Assembly (NCBI RefSeq): GCF_040546815.1 | Contig: NZ_JBEPOO010000001.1 | Coordinates: 186,001-250,000 of the forward strand | Length of the DNA: 64,000 nt | Origin: Devosia sp. 2618 | GTDB taxonomy: Bacteria > Pseudomonadota > Alphaproteobacteria > Rhizobiales > Devosiaceae | Direction of reading: 5' to 3' | In this document: in pieces, positions 44,549 to 52,640 of the stretch | Layout: each line of letters opens with the position of its first letter | Numbering within the stretch: the first letter of the stretch is position 1 | Position numbers and translations under genes: made by a program | Notes under the pieces: generated by a model | The model's database searches: none | What the model was told of the DNA's origin: nothing | The model's input: the letters and a program-made list of their open reading frames with translations, nothing else

Positions 44549-45892
44549 ATGGTGCGTAAATATTTCGGGACAGATGGTATTCGCGGCCTCGCCAACGGCG
44601 ACAAGCTGACGCCCGACCTGGCGATGCGCGTCGGCATGGCCGCTGGCCACAAATTCGTTCGTGGCGAGCACCGCAATCGCGTTGTGATCGGCAAGGATAC
44701 GCGCCGTTCCGGCTATATGATCGAGAACGCGCTCGGCGCTGGCTTCACTGCCGTGGGCATGGACGTCTATTTCCTCGGGCCAATGCCGACTCCGGCCGTG
44801 GCCATGCTGACCCGTTCGCTGCGCGCCGATCTCGGCGTCATGATTTCTGCCTCGCACAACCCGTTCGACGACAACGGCATCAAGTTGTTCCGCCCCGATG
44901 GCTATAAGCTCAGCGACGATCTCGAACTCGAAATCGAAAGCCTGATCGATAGCGATATGGGCAAGCTTTTGGCGCATGGCCGCGATATCGGTCGCGCCTA
45001 TCGCGACGAGGAAGCCCGCACGCGATACATCGAATATGCAAAGCGCACCCTGCCGCGTGGCGCCGACTTGGGTGGCCTGCGCGTGGTACTCGATTGCGCC
45101 AATGGCGCCGCCTATAAGGTTGCGCCAGTTGCCCTGTGGGAGCTGGGTGCCGAGGTTTTCACCATCGGCGACAAGCCCGATGGCTTTAACATCAACGACA
45201 AGGTTGGCTCGACTGCGCCTGAGGCCGTTTCGGCCAAGGTCAAGGAAGTGCGCGCCGATATCGGAATTGCGCTCGATGGCGACGCCGACCGCGTCATCAT
45301 CATCGACGAAAAGGGTGACGTGATCGACGGCGACCAGTTCATGGCCGTGATCGCCCAGAGCTGGCTGGAACGCGAAATGCTGACCGGTGGCGGCATTGTC
45401 GCAACCGTCATGTCCAATCTGGGTCTGGAGCGCTATCTGGGCTCGCTGGGCCTGACGCTCGAACGCACGCAGGTGGGCGACCGCTATGTGCTCGAAGCGA
45501 TGCGCGCCAAGGGCTTCAATGTGGGCGGCGAACAGTCGGGCCACATTATCCTGTCCGATTTCACAACGACCGGCGATGGCCTCGTGGCGGCACTGCAGCT
45601 GCTCTCCGTGCTTAAGCAACAGGAACGCACGGTGTCGGAAATCTGTGCGCGCTTCGCCAAGGTTCCGCAGCTGCTGCGCAGCGTCAAGTTCAAGTCCGGC
45701 AAGCCGCTTGAACACAAGCAGGTCATTGCGGCGATTGCCGAAGGTGAAGCGCTGCTTGGCACGGGTGGGCGTCTGGTGGTCCGTGCCTCGGGCACCGAGC
45801 CGGTGATCCGCGTTATGGGTGAAGCCGACGATGCCGCACTGGTCAGTTCCGTGGTCGCGCAGATCGAAGCAGCCATCCGCGACGTTGCGTAG
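44549..45892 (+). CDS. glmM: phosphoglucosamine mutase
   Basis: GlmM interconverts glucosamine-6-phosphate and glucosamine-1-phosphate for peptidoglycan and lipopolysaccharide precursors. The 447-residue product begins [20 protein letters not shown]. The phosphoserine loop [14 protein letters not shown] places the active serine at 102; the magnesium loop DGDADR and the sugar-binding GGEQSGH and phosphate-binding [12 protein letters not shown] motifs are all present. GGGGGA lies before the ATG. It follows ftsH, a conserved order, but the terminator in between suggests separate control. Confidence 0.97.
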   Translation: MVRKYFGTDGIRGLANGDKLTPDLAMRVGMAAGHKFVRGEHRNRVVIGKDTRRSGYMIENALGAGFTAVGMDVYFLGPMPTPAVAMLTRSLRADLGVMISASHNPFDDNGIKLFRPDGYKLSDDLELEIESLIDSDMGKLLAHGRDIGRAYRDEEARTRYIEYAKRTLPRGADLGGLRVVLDCANGAAYKVAPVALWELGAEVFTIGDKPDGFNINDKVGSTAPEAVSAKVKEVRADIGIALDGDADRVIIIDEKGDVIDGDQFMAVIAQSWLEREMLTGGGIVATVMSNLGLERYLGSLGLTLERTQVGDRYVLEAMRAKGFNVGGEQSGHIILSDFTTTGDGLVAALQLLSVLKQQERTVSEICARFAKVPQLLRSVKFKSGKPLEHKQVIAAIAEGEALLGTGGRLVVRASGTEPVIRVMGEADDAALVSSVVAQIEAAIRDVA

Positions 45893-45927
45893 TTCGGACC
45901 AATAGCCTTAACTACAGACCTCACGGG

Positions 45928-45963
45928 AAACCGGCGCTGACTTGTTTGGGCGTCGGTTTTACT
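45928..45963 (+). terminator. glmM terminator
   Basis: A 10-bp stem with one wobble (45928-45937 with 45950-45959) is followed by a T-rich stretch. It lies 35 bp past glmM. Confidence 0.75.
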
Positions 45964-46064
45964 GTTTTTACGGTTAAACGTTTAGGTTAAGTGAGCTTTA
46001 AGGAAATCGGCGGATATTGGGCGTCAATCGACTGGTGTCGTGGCAACCCAAAGGACGTTTTTTC

Positions 46065-46820
46065 ATGCGCAAGCTCATCGCTGCGATCCTGGTGGCAGGA
46101 GCCGCCTTGACTGCGGGCCAGGCACTCGCGGCCGACATGCCCTACTATCCCCCCGTTATCGAAATTCCAGACGTGAACTACGGCGTCCAGGGTTCGTTCT
46201 ACCTGCGCGGCAGCGCTGCAGGGAACACCCTGTGGAGCCGCGAAATTACGTCTCAGGGTTGCCCAACGGCATGTGGTGGTCCAACCACATATCGTTACCC
46301 GACCGACAAGCTTGGCTACGGCTACAGCCTGGGCGCTGGCTTTGGTTACGAGACCGGTACCGGCCTGCGTTTTGACGCGACCCTTGACTATCTGTCCAAC
46401 GACGATGCCTCGATCAAGAAAACCGGCAACCCTGCCGTGAATGGCGTCTATGCCCTGAAGTTGCGTTCGACTGTTGCCCTCGCCAACGTCTATTACGATT
46501 TTGCCTTCGGTAGCGACTATGGATATGGCGCCGCTGGCGGTGCTTTCGGTTATGTCGGCGCTGGCGCCGGCGTGGCCTTCAACAGTATCGACGTAAGCTC
46601 ACCACGCGCTAACCCGATCGCATCTGGTACCAATACCAGCATTGCGGCGGCTGGCATGGTCGGTGTTGGCTATGATTTCGGCGCAGTTGTTGCCGATATC
46701 GGCTATCGCGGTCTCTACATCAACGACATCTCGAACGGCGCTGCGGCACCCCAGGGCTTCAATGCTAAGGACAACTGGGTGCACGAGATCCGCACCACGC
46801 TGCGCTACCGCTTCAACTAA
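46065..46820 (+). CDS. outer membrane beta-barrel protein (Omp25-like)
   Basis: A 251-residue outer-membrane protein. Residues 1-23 are a signal peptide ending ALAAD. The mature part alternates hydrophobic and polar residues in about eight strands and ends in RYRFN; it resembles the Omp25/Omp31 or opacity-like barrels of rhizobia. Two cysteines occur in the first external loop (CPTACGG). The ATG at 46065 has AAGGA upstream. It is monocistronic between terminators at 45928 and 46865, consistent with high expression. Confidence 0.85.
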   Translation: MRKLIAAILVAGAALTAGQALAADMPYYPPVIEIPDVNYGVQGSFYLRGSAAGNTLWSREITSQGCPTACGGPTTYRYPTDKLGYGYSLGAGFGYETGTGLRFDATLDYLSNDDASIKKTGNPAVNGVYALKLRSTVALANVYYDFAFGSDYGYGAAGGAFGYVGAGAGVAFNSIDVSSPRANPIASGTNTSIAAAGMVGVGYDFGAVVADIGYRGLYINDISNGAAAPQGFNAKDNWVHEIRTTLRYRFN

Positions 46821-46864
46821 GTCATCGGTCAGCTCTTATGGGCTGATAAGGACTTGGACCAATC

Positions 46865-46895
46865 AATCGGCGCTCCTCGGGGCGCCGATTTTTTT
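46865..46895 (+). terminator. terminator of outer membrane protein gene
   Basis: A perfect 9-bp stem (46865-46873 with 46882-46890) with an 8-nt loop runs into seven T residues. It lies 45 bp past the stop codon. Confidence 0.9.
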
Positions 46896-46959
46896 GTTTG
46901 CGGCGGGATGGACATGTCCCCGGGATGAATGATCTCCTTCCTTTCAAGTGGAGGAGACT

Positions 46960-47937
46960 ATGAGAGTTCTGATCGTTGGCGCTGCCGGTATGGTTGGCCG
47001 CAAACTGGTGACGGCATTGCTGGATCGCGGCGTCATTTCTGGCCGCAAGATTGAAGCGCTGTCGCTGGTCGACGTCATCACGCCGTCCGTTCCCGATGCC
47101 GATATCGCCATCAAGGCGATCGCGGCCGATATGTCGGAACCGGGTGTCGCCGAAACCTTGCTGGTCGACCGGCCCGACGTGATCTTTCATCTTGCCGCCA
47201 TCGTGTCGGGCGAGGCCGAGGCCGATTTCGAAAAGGGCTACCGGATCAATCTCGATGGCACGCGCTATCTGCTCGAAGCCATCCGCCATGTCGGTTCGCC
47301 GTATCGGCCAAGGCTGGTGTTTACCTCATCTATTGCCGTGTTTGGCGAGCCGTTGCCACCGGTGATCAGCGACACGCATGAGCATACTCCGCTCACCAGC
47401 TACGGCACGCAAAAGGCGATTTGCGAACTGTTGCTGGCCGACTATTCGCGACGCGGCTTTGTCGACGGCGTCGGCATTCGCCTGCCCACAATTGCGGTGC
47501 GTCCCGGCAAGCCCAACAAGGCGGCATCCGGGTTCTTCTCAGGTATCATTCGCGAACCGTTGTCGGGGCAGGAGGCCCTGTTACCGGTGGCCGATAGTGT
47601 CCGGCATTGGTTCGCCAGCCCACGCGCGGCAGTCGGGTTTCTGCTCCATGCCGCAGAACTCGATAGTGCCAAATTGAGTAGTCAGCGCAATCTGACCATG
47701 CCTGGCCTTGCAGCGACCGTTGGCGAACAGATCGCGGCGCTGGAACGTGTGGCAGGTCCCAAGGCTGTGGCGCTGATCCGGCGGCAGCCCGATCAGACTA
47801 TCGCCGACATTGTCGCCGGCTGGCCGCAGGCCTTCGACGCCAGCCGCGCAAAGTCGCTCGGCTTTGTCGGCGAGACCAGTTTTGACGAAATCATCCGCAT
47901 CTATATCGCCGATGAACTTGGTGGACCGCCAGCCTGA
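46960..47937 (+). CDS. denD: D-erythronate dehydrogenase-like NAD-dependent epimerase
   Basis: A 325-residue short-chain epimerase/dehydratase-family oxidoreductase. VLIVGAAGMVGRKL is the nucleotide-binding GxxGxxG motif. FTSSIAVFGEPLPPVI, the catalytic YGTQK (Tyr and Lys) and RLPTIAVRPGKPNKAASGFFSGIIREPL match the DenD family, which oxidises D-erythronate to 2-oxo-tetronate. The usual partner genes (otnK, otnC, otnI) are absent here, so the biological substrate is less sure than the family. GGAGGAG lies just before the ATG. Confidence 0.88.
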   Translation: MRVLIVGAAGMVGRKLVTALLDRGVISGRKIEALSLVDVITPSVPDADIAIKAIAADMSEPGVAETLLVDRPDVIFHLAAIVSGEAEADFEKGYRINLDGTRYLLEAIRHVGSPYRPRLVFTSSIAVFGEPLPPVISDTHEHTPLTSYGTQKAICELLLADYSRRGFVDGVGIRLPTIAVRPGKPNKAASGFFSGIIREPLSGQEALLPVADSVRHWFASPRAAVGFLLHAAELDSAKLSSQRNLTMPGLAATVGEQIAALERVAGPKAVALIRRQPDQTIADIVAGWPQAFDASRAKSLGFVGETSFDEIIRIYIADELGGPPA

Positions 47938-47944
47938 GGCGCCG

Positions 47945-48340
47945 ATGCAGAAGAAGACACTGACTATCGACGGCAGTCATATCACTGACATTGCCTCGTT
48001 CTACGAAGAGATCAATCGCGTGTTCATGAGCGAAGAAGACTGGGCGCTGGGCCAGAGTCTCGACGCGCTCAACGACATGCTGTTTGGCGGTTTCGGCGCC
48101 ATCAAGGGCGGCGAGCCGATTGCGCTGATCTGGACGGATTTCGCCGCAAGTAAAGCCGCGCTTGGCCTTGAGGCGACGCGTCAATTCTACCAGGCCAAGC
48201 TATCGCGGCCTGAAACCTATGATGTGGCGCGCATCACCAAGGATCTGGCGGAACTCGAAGCAGGTCGCGGACCGACATATTTTGACATTGTGCTCGACAT
48301 TGTCGCGGACCATCCAAGCATCGAACTGGTACGGCGCTAA
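47945..48340 (+). CDS. barstar family ribonuclease inhibitor, orphan
   Basis: A 131-residue protein of the barstar family. The core TLTIDGSHITDIASFYEEINRVFM followed by WALGQSLDALNDMLFGGFG is the family signature; barstar blocks barnase-type ribonucleases by covering the active site. No barnase or other toxin gene lies nearby. The ATG at 47945 has GAGG 5 nt upstream, 7 bp after denD; an ATG at 47912 within denD is an alternative. It may protect against toxins of competitors or have a housekeeping role. Confidence 0.85.
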   Translation: MQKKTLTIDGSHITDIASFYEEINRVFMSEEDWALGQSLDALNDMLFGGFGAIKGGEPIALIWTDFAASKAALGLEATRQFYQAKLSRPETYDVARITKDLAELEAGRGPTYFDIVLDIVADHPSIELVRR

Positions 48341-48575
48341 CAGCCATTCTGGTCAGGTATAGGTCTTCCACGACCATGACTGCTTTGCATGGAAGCCGAA
48401 GCACATGCGTTTTTGAAAGGCTGTGCCAATAAGTTTGACGTCGCACTGGTTTTGACTGTGGGTCATGAACGGTAGTCGAATAGGAATATATGACGAGATT
48501 TACTAAAGTATTTCGACAATTTGTTAATTTTCATCCGGTTAACTTGCGCGTGAAAGTGCGGTGTAGGGGCTGACT

Positions 48576-49199
48576 GTGGGGGAGGTTGCGACCGGTTCTG
48601 GTCTACTGGCGTGCGCGGCTATCATAATTGCCCCCAACGCATCATGTAGCAACGAACTGCTGTCGTTGGCGGGGCGTGTCGGATTTGGCGCTGCCGTTGA
48701 TCATGATCGAACGGTCGGACTTGATCCTGATTTGCAGCCATACTTTGTGATGCACTATGCAATCAGCGATACTGCAAAGGCGAGCTTACTCTGTTCAATA
48801 AGACAGTCATCAGTCACGAAGGTGCAGTATGCACCCATCGTTGTCATTATGCCTGATGGCCCATTTGAGCAGACAATTCATTACATAAAAATGGGTTTTG
48901 ACGACGTAATCTCACTGCCGGAGAAGCCCCGAATTCTGTCGACCCGTCTAGCAGGGCAAGTTTGGCAGGATCGCCTGTACATTGAGACAGAAGACTATTT
49001 GGGGCCGGATCGGCGGCGAATGGACCTGATGCCGCACGAGAGTCAGAACCGCCGACAGGGCGGTTCGAAGCACGCACGCATAACGTTTGTTCGTGAGCCA
49101 GGTGCGGGTATTAGGATTCTCAACCGTCAGCTCGTTCTTAGGCCACCAATGGAGGTGGGACCGGTCGAGGTATTGAATAGTCGCGATGGCCTGGTCTAG
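48576..49199 (+). CDS. hypothetical protein with receiver-like fold
   Basis: A 207-residue protein I cannot assign. The middle part, YAPIVVIMPDGPFEQTIHYIKMGFDDVISLPEKPRIL (about residues 85-121), looks like the second half of a response-regulator receiver domain, where the lysine of the K-P motif is placed in LPEKP. The usual phosphoacceptor aspartate is not evident. YLGPDRRR (about 140-147) is a motif seen after receiver-type domains in other alphaproteobacterial proteins. The start is GTG at 48576 with GGGG upstream. The region is AT-richer than its surroundings. Confidence 0.6.
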   Translation: MGEVATGSGLLACAAIIIAPNASCSNELLSLAGRVGFGAAVDHDRTVGLDPDLQPYFVMHYAISDTAKASLLCSIRQSSVTKVQYAPIVVIMPDGPFEQTIHYIKMGFDDVISLPEKPRILSTRLAGQVWQDRLYIETEDYLGPDRRRMDLMPHESQNRRQGGSKHARITFVREPGAGIRILNRQLVLRPPMEVGPVEVLNSRDGLV

Positions 49200-49501
49200 T
49201 GATGGATCGACTTGTGGGCGACGCCTCTCGTTTGAACTGGTAGAACATCAAAGAGTAGGGCGTGAAGATCGTCCGGAACAAATTGTGGTTGTGATCTCAC
49301 AATCTCTCTTGCAGCTACGATGAAAGCTTCGTCGTCAGTCGTATCTTCCAATGTCACCAGCATTTCGTCGACACACTTGCCAGCCTTTATGATCTGAACG
49401 ATCCTTTGCATCTCACCGACCCCCACCGGAGTGGCGAGATTGCCATATATTAATGTTCTGTCAACAAACTCACATTCTGACAATTTGGTGAACTCAAGCA
49501 A
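49196..49501 (-). CDS. hypothetical protein
   Basis: A 101-residue acidic protein with no recognised domain. It begins at a TTG (49501) with GGAAGAGG close upstream and ends 4 bp inside the end of the convergent gene at 48576-49199. Composition is plausible for a folded protein (LIYGNLATPVGVGEMQRIVQ, then ALLFDVLPVQ). It lies in the same AT-richer patch. Given the rare start codon it could be spurious. Confidence 0.45.
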   Translation of the reverse strand: MLEFTKLSECEFVDRTLIYGNLATPVGVGEMQRIVQIIKAGKCVDEMLVTLEDTTDDEAFIVAAREIVRSQPQFVPDDLHALLFDVLPVQTRGVAHKSIHH

Positions 49502-49591
49502 ACCTCTTCCATGACGAGTTTTTGTTTGAAGGTCGTAGTCATTGCTTTAGGTCCTGGGTGCGCTCGAGCTGGCCCTCAGAGGCTAGTGACT

Positions 49592-49954
49592 CTAGTTGCC
49601 CGGATTGCAGGCTGATCGTTTCACCCGGCAGCGGGTGTCGTGGCGTCGGCAGATCGTCAATGCGTCGGCTTCCGCTTCAGCGCGCGTATATCCCCAGTCC
49701 GCACCCCAACCGCCGTTGCGGCCGATGGCCAGCGCGCCGCAGGCATTGTTGAAGTTGACGGCGATTTTGCAATCTCTGGCGTACTGGCCGCAATAATACA
49801 TCGCCCAGTCCTGGGCATTGCCCCGTGACGCCCCTTTGGTGCTGTAGCCGATGGCGCCGGTTTTCGGCGAAAAGGCGATGGCGCCATATTGGGCCGCATT
49901 GGCGGTGACACATAGAAAGAGCGTGGCGCAAAGCGCGATTGTCGTTTTAAGCAA
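49592..49954 (-). CDS. secreted DUF4189 protein
   Basis: A 120-residue exported protein. Residues 1-20 form a signal peptide (TIALCATLFLCVTANA), and the rest is a DUF4189 domain: YGAIAFSPKTGAIGYSTKGAS and the paired-cysteine segments YYCGQYARDCKIAVNFNNACGALA. Six cysteines in the mature part suggest disulfides. The start is TTG at 49954 with GGGGGAA 7 nt upstream; the frame stays open to 50026 but this is the position with a good ribosome-binding site. Function is unknown. Confidence 0.8.
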   Translation of the reverse strand: MLKTTIALCATLFLCVTANAAQYGAIAFSPKTGAIGYSTKGASRGNAQDWAMYYCGQYARDCKIAVNFNNACGALAIGRNGGWGADWGYTRAEAEADALTICRRHDTRCRVKRSACNPGN

Positions 49955-50025
49955 GACCGAATTCCCCCAAGGAATAAGTTCCTTATCGGGGAGAGTGCCG
50001 CCGCGCCAATGGTTTCTATGCGCCA

Positions 50026-50373
50026 CTATTCCGGCTCTTCCCCCTGCATTGCGGCCTTCCTCGCTTGCTCCACCATGTTCGCGATACGCCGCTTCAGCGC
50101 CTTGTTTTCCTCCGTCAGCGCGTTGCAGGTCATTTTGAACTGTCGCATCCGCGCTTCTGCCGCGGCATGCTGATCAACGCCATATTCATGCACGCGGCGG
50201 ATTTCCACGCCTCCGCCCCTGGTCTCCTGGCGATCCAGCAATTCCCACCAAGTTACACCCAGCGTCGCAACAAGCCGATGCGCCGCCAGCGCCGCCGACG
50301 CCCGTTCGCCTGCATGTTCCGACCCCAGCATGCCCAAGACGCGGGTGAGTTTTATCAAATTTGCCCTGTTCAT
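50026..50373 (-). CDS. hypothetical, phage-type DNA-associated small protein
   Basis: A 115-residue protein whose first half, LGMLGSEHAGERASAALAAHRLVATLGVTWWELL, resembles a short segment found in many phage and mobile-element proteins of alphaproteobacteria. The second half is a predicted coiled coil (EARMRQFKMTCNALTEENKALKRRI). GGGAGGG lies 5 nt before the ATG. No other phage genes are near, so it may be a domesticated remnant. Role unknown. Confidence 0.68.
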   Translation of the reverse strand: MNRANLIKLTRVLGMLGSEHAGERASAALAAHRLVATLGVTWWELLDRQETRGGGVEIRRVHEYGVDQHAAAEARMRQFKMTCNALTEENKALKRRIANMVEQARKAAMQGEEPE

Positions 50374-50774
50374 CAGTGCCCTCCCTTTGGTCCCAAAACT
50401 GCGGAGTTAGACTACGGAAAGCCACAGCCAATCGGGCATATCTGATGCAACTCAACCCACCTTGCTCAACGTCGTGGGTTTGATAATGTAAGGTCAACGC
50501 AGCAGACGTTGAGCCAACCAATTTTAGGAACTGGCTCCGTCGAGATCCGCTCAATTGCGCCTGCGAAGCTCAAGTTGAAATGCCGCCCTTGCTTTACGCG
50601 CGTTTAAGGCCGATAAGGTCTGCATACGTTTTCAGCCTACGACGGCTGCCTTTTGCCGGTCATTTCCGGTCCTCGGCTCACTGCTCTGAAATGCGAACGT
50701 TTTTGGCCCCATCAGCATGTGCTGGTGGGTAACCGCTCGCGCGCTAACGCATCGAGCTTAGAAGGACTACTTCC
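50374..50774. other. gene-free interval including cold-shock leader
   Basis: No gene is supported in these 401 bp. The first part holds an inverted repeat around CAACGTCGTGG/CAGACGTTG. The final 130 bp, with hairpin CAGCATGTGCTG (about 50722-50733), probably form the 5' untranslated leader of the cold-shock gene, as long leaders are usual for this family. Confidence 0.4.
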
Positions 50775-50987
50775 ATGGGCGCTATCACTGGCACTGTAAA
50801 ATTCTTTAACACCACCAAGGGCTTTGGCTTCATCTCGCCAGAATCCGGCGGCAAGGACGCATTCGTGCACATTTCTGCCGTTCAGCAGTCGGGCCTGCAG
50901 GGCCTGTATGAGAACGACAAGGTCACCTACGACATCGAGAGCGGCCGTGACGGCAAGGAATCTGCTGTCAACCTGACACTGCTCTAG
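50775..50987 (+). CDS. cspA: cold-shock protein
   Basis: A 70-residue single-domain RNA chaperone of the CspA family. RNP1 KGFGFIS (residues 15-21) and RNP2 DAFVHIS are intact, and the N-terminal GTVKFFN is typical. It binds single-stranded RNA and DNA and melts secondary structure. AGAAGGA lies upstream of the ATG, and a hairpin at 51067-51090 terminates the transcript. The long leader suggests post-transcriptional control. Confidence 0.95.
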   Translation: MGAITGTVKFFNTTKGFGFISPESGGKDAFVHISAVQQSGLQGLYENDKVTYDIESGRDGKESAVNLTLL

Positions 50988-51066
50988 TACCCATCGGCAT
51001 ATTTGGCCTCTCCGTTTGGACTTGCCGAATAGCCTGGGATTGCAAGATTGGCGTTCTACGCCATGT

Positions 51067-51090
51067 AAGGCTCGCTTCGGCGAGCCTTTT
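51067..51090 (+). terminator. cspA terminator
   Basis: A perfect 9-bp stem (51067-51075 with 51080-51088) with a TTCG loop runs into TTTTCTTTTT. It lies 79 bp past the cold-shock gene. Confidence 0.9.
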
Positions 51091-51237
51091 CTTTTTCAGC
51101 GGAATATATTGATATTTGGCTGACCACAGGTGAACTGCGTGCCCATCGCCATGGTGGCAATCAGTTGTCGCAATTTTGGTCGCCGCATCCGTCCATCAAG
51201 TCTCTTGCGGAGTCTTCGGATTCTGGCTACTAGCTCG

Positions 51238-51292
51238 TCTCAGGACACTTCTCCCTAACGAGAAGCGCATAGACCTGGGAGGGTCGCTGAAG
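51238..51292 (+). promoter_or_regulatory. candidate serC leader RNA element
   Basis: An outer 7-bp stem (51238-51244 with 51274-51280, one wobble) takes in the GGGA of the serC ribosome-binding region. A perfect inner stem (51248-51253 with 51260-51265) has a 6-nt loop. A structured serC motif upstream of serC-serA is known from alphaproteobacteria; that this is that motif is an inference from position and shape. The pairing would hide the ribosome-binding site. Confidence 0.5.
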
Positions 51293-52474
51293 ATGGCTGT
51301 TACGCCCCAAACCGCACCGGCGGTAAAACCGGCTAATCCAAATTTTTCGTCGGGCCCATGCTCGAAGCGTCCTGGTTGGACCCTTGATGTGCTTGCTGAC
51401 GCGCTGACCGGTCGTTCGCACCGCGCCAAGCCCGCCAAGGCACGCATCCAGCAGGCTATCGACCTGACCCGCGAGCTGCTCGAAGTTCCGGCTGACTACC
51501 GTATCGGTATCGTCCCCGCGTCCGACACCGGCGCTGTCGAAATGTTCCTGTGGAGCGCTCTTGGCGCGCGCGGCGTCGACATGCTGGCCTGGGAATCGTT
51601 CGGCGCCGGCTGGGTCACCGATGTGCAAAAGCAGCTCAAGCTGGACGACGTCCGCATCCTTGAAGCCCCCTATGGCGAATTGCCCGATCTGACCCAGGTC
51701 GATTTCAACCGCGACGTGGTGTTCACCTGGAACGGCACGACGTCGGGCGTCCGCGTGCCAAATGCTGACTGGATTGCGGCTGACCGTGCAGGTCTCACCA
51801 TCTGCGACGCAACGTCGGCTGCATTTGCCCAAAAGCTCGACTTCGCCAAGCTCGATGTCGTCACCTTCTCCTGGCAGAAGGCTCTGGGCGGCGAGGCTGC
51901 ACATGGCATTCTGATCCTGTCGCCACGCGCTGTCGAACGGCTCGAAAGCTTCAAGCCAGATCGTCCGCTGCCCAAGATTTTCCGCATGACCAAGGGCGGC
52001 AAGCTGATCGAAGGCATCTTCAAGGCCGAGACCATCAACACCGTTTCGATGCTGTGCATCGAAGACGCCGTCGATGCGATGAAGTGGGGCCTCGAGATTG
52101 GCGGCCTCAAGGCCATGCAGGCGCGTGCCGATGCCAACTTTGGCGTGCTGGCGGACTGGGTTGCAAAGACCGACTGGGTCGAGTTCCTGGCCAAGAATGC
52201 CGACCAGCGTTCCAATACCTCGGTATGCCTGTCGATTGTCGATCCGGCGATTGCCGCGCTCGATGCCGATGGTCAGGCAGCGTTCGCCAAGGCCATCGTG
52301 TCGCGTCTCGACAAGCTCGGCGTCGGCTACGATTTCGGCTCCTACAAGGACGCTCCGGCGGGCCTGCGCATCTGGGCTGGCTCGACCATCGAAGCCTCTG
52401 ACCTCGCCGCGCTGACGCCGTGGCTGGACTGGGCCTTTGCCGAAGAAAAGGCCGCGCTCGCAGCGGCTGCCTAA
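51293..52474 (+). CDS. serC: phosphoserine aminotransferase (alpha type)
   Basis: SerC converts 3-phosphohydroxypyruvate and glutamate to phosphoserine. The 393-residue product begins [30 protein letters not shown], the opening of the alphaproteobacterial-type enzymes. [16 protein letters not shown] contains the lysine that holds pyridoxal phosphate. The ATG at 51293 has GGGAGG about 10 nt upstream within a structured leader; the in-frame extension to 51176 is rejected. serA, 166 bp downstream, supplies its substrate. Confidence 0.96.
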   Translation: MAVTPQTAPAVKPANPNFSSGPCSKRPGWTLDVLADALTGRSHRAKPAKARIQQAIDLTRELLEVPADYRIGIVPASDTGAVEMFLWSALGARGVDMLAWESFGAGWVTDVQKQLKLDDVRILEAPYGELPDLTQVDFNRDVVFTWNGTTSGVRVPNADWIAADRAGLTICDATSAAFAQKLDFAKLDVVTFSWQKALGGEAAHGILILSPRAVERLESFKPDRPLPKIFRMTKGGKLIEGIFKAETINTVSMLCIEDAVDAMKWGLEIGGLKAMQARADANFGVLADWVAKTDWVEFLAKNADQRSNTSVCLSIVDPAIAALDADGQAAFAKAIVSRLDKLGVGYDFGSYKDAPAGLRIWAGSTIEASDLAALTPWLDWAFAEEKAALAAAA

Positions 52475-52488
52475 CTTCTAGATCCGAG

Positions 52489-52602
52489 TACCCCCACCCA
52501 ACCTCCCCCTGATAGGGGGAGGGGCTGATCGAGTAAGTGGCGAGATGTGCTGCCGACTCGGAGCTGTTCCTCCCCCTATCAGGGGGAGGCTAGGTGAGGG
52601 TA
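52489..52602. repeat. inverted repeat between serC and serA
   Basis: Two 34-bp arms (52489-52522 and 52569-52602) are inverted copies with three mismatches. Each arm contains its own palindrome, CCTCCCCCTGATAGGGGGAGG. The 46 bp between them hold no gene. The same layout recurs between thiB and thiP at 61839-61961 with related but different arms. Confidence 0.85.
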
Positions 52603-52640
52603 TCCCCTCAAAAAACCTTTATATTTCAGGGATTACCCCA

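Noticed and set aside
45964..46064. CtrA box before the outer-membrane protein gene
   Set aside because: TTAA elements are present, but they are separated by nine bases instead of seven.
50026..50373. Prophage
   Set aside because: Only one phage-type small gene is present; there is no integrase, capsid, terminase or attachment site.
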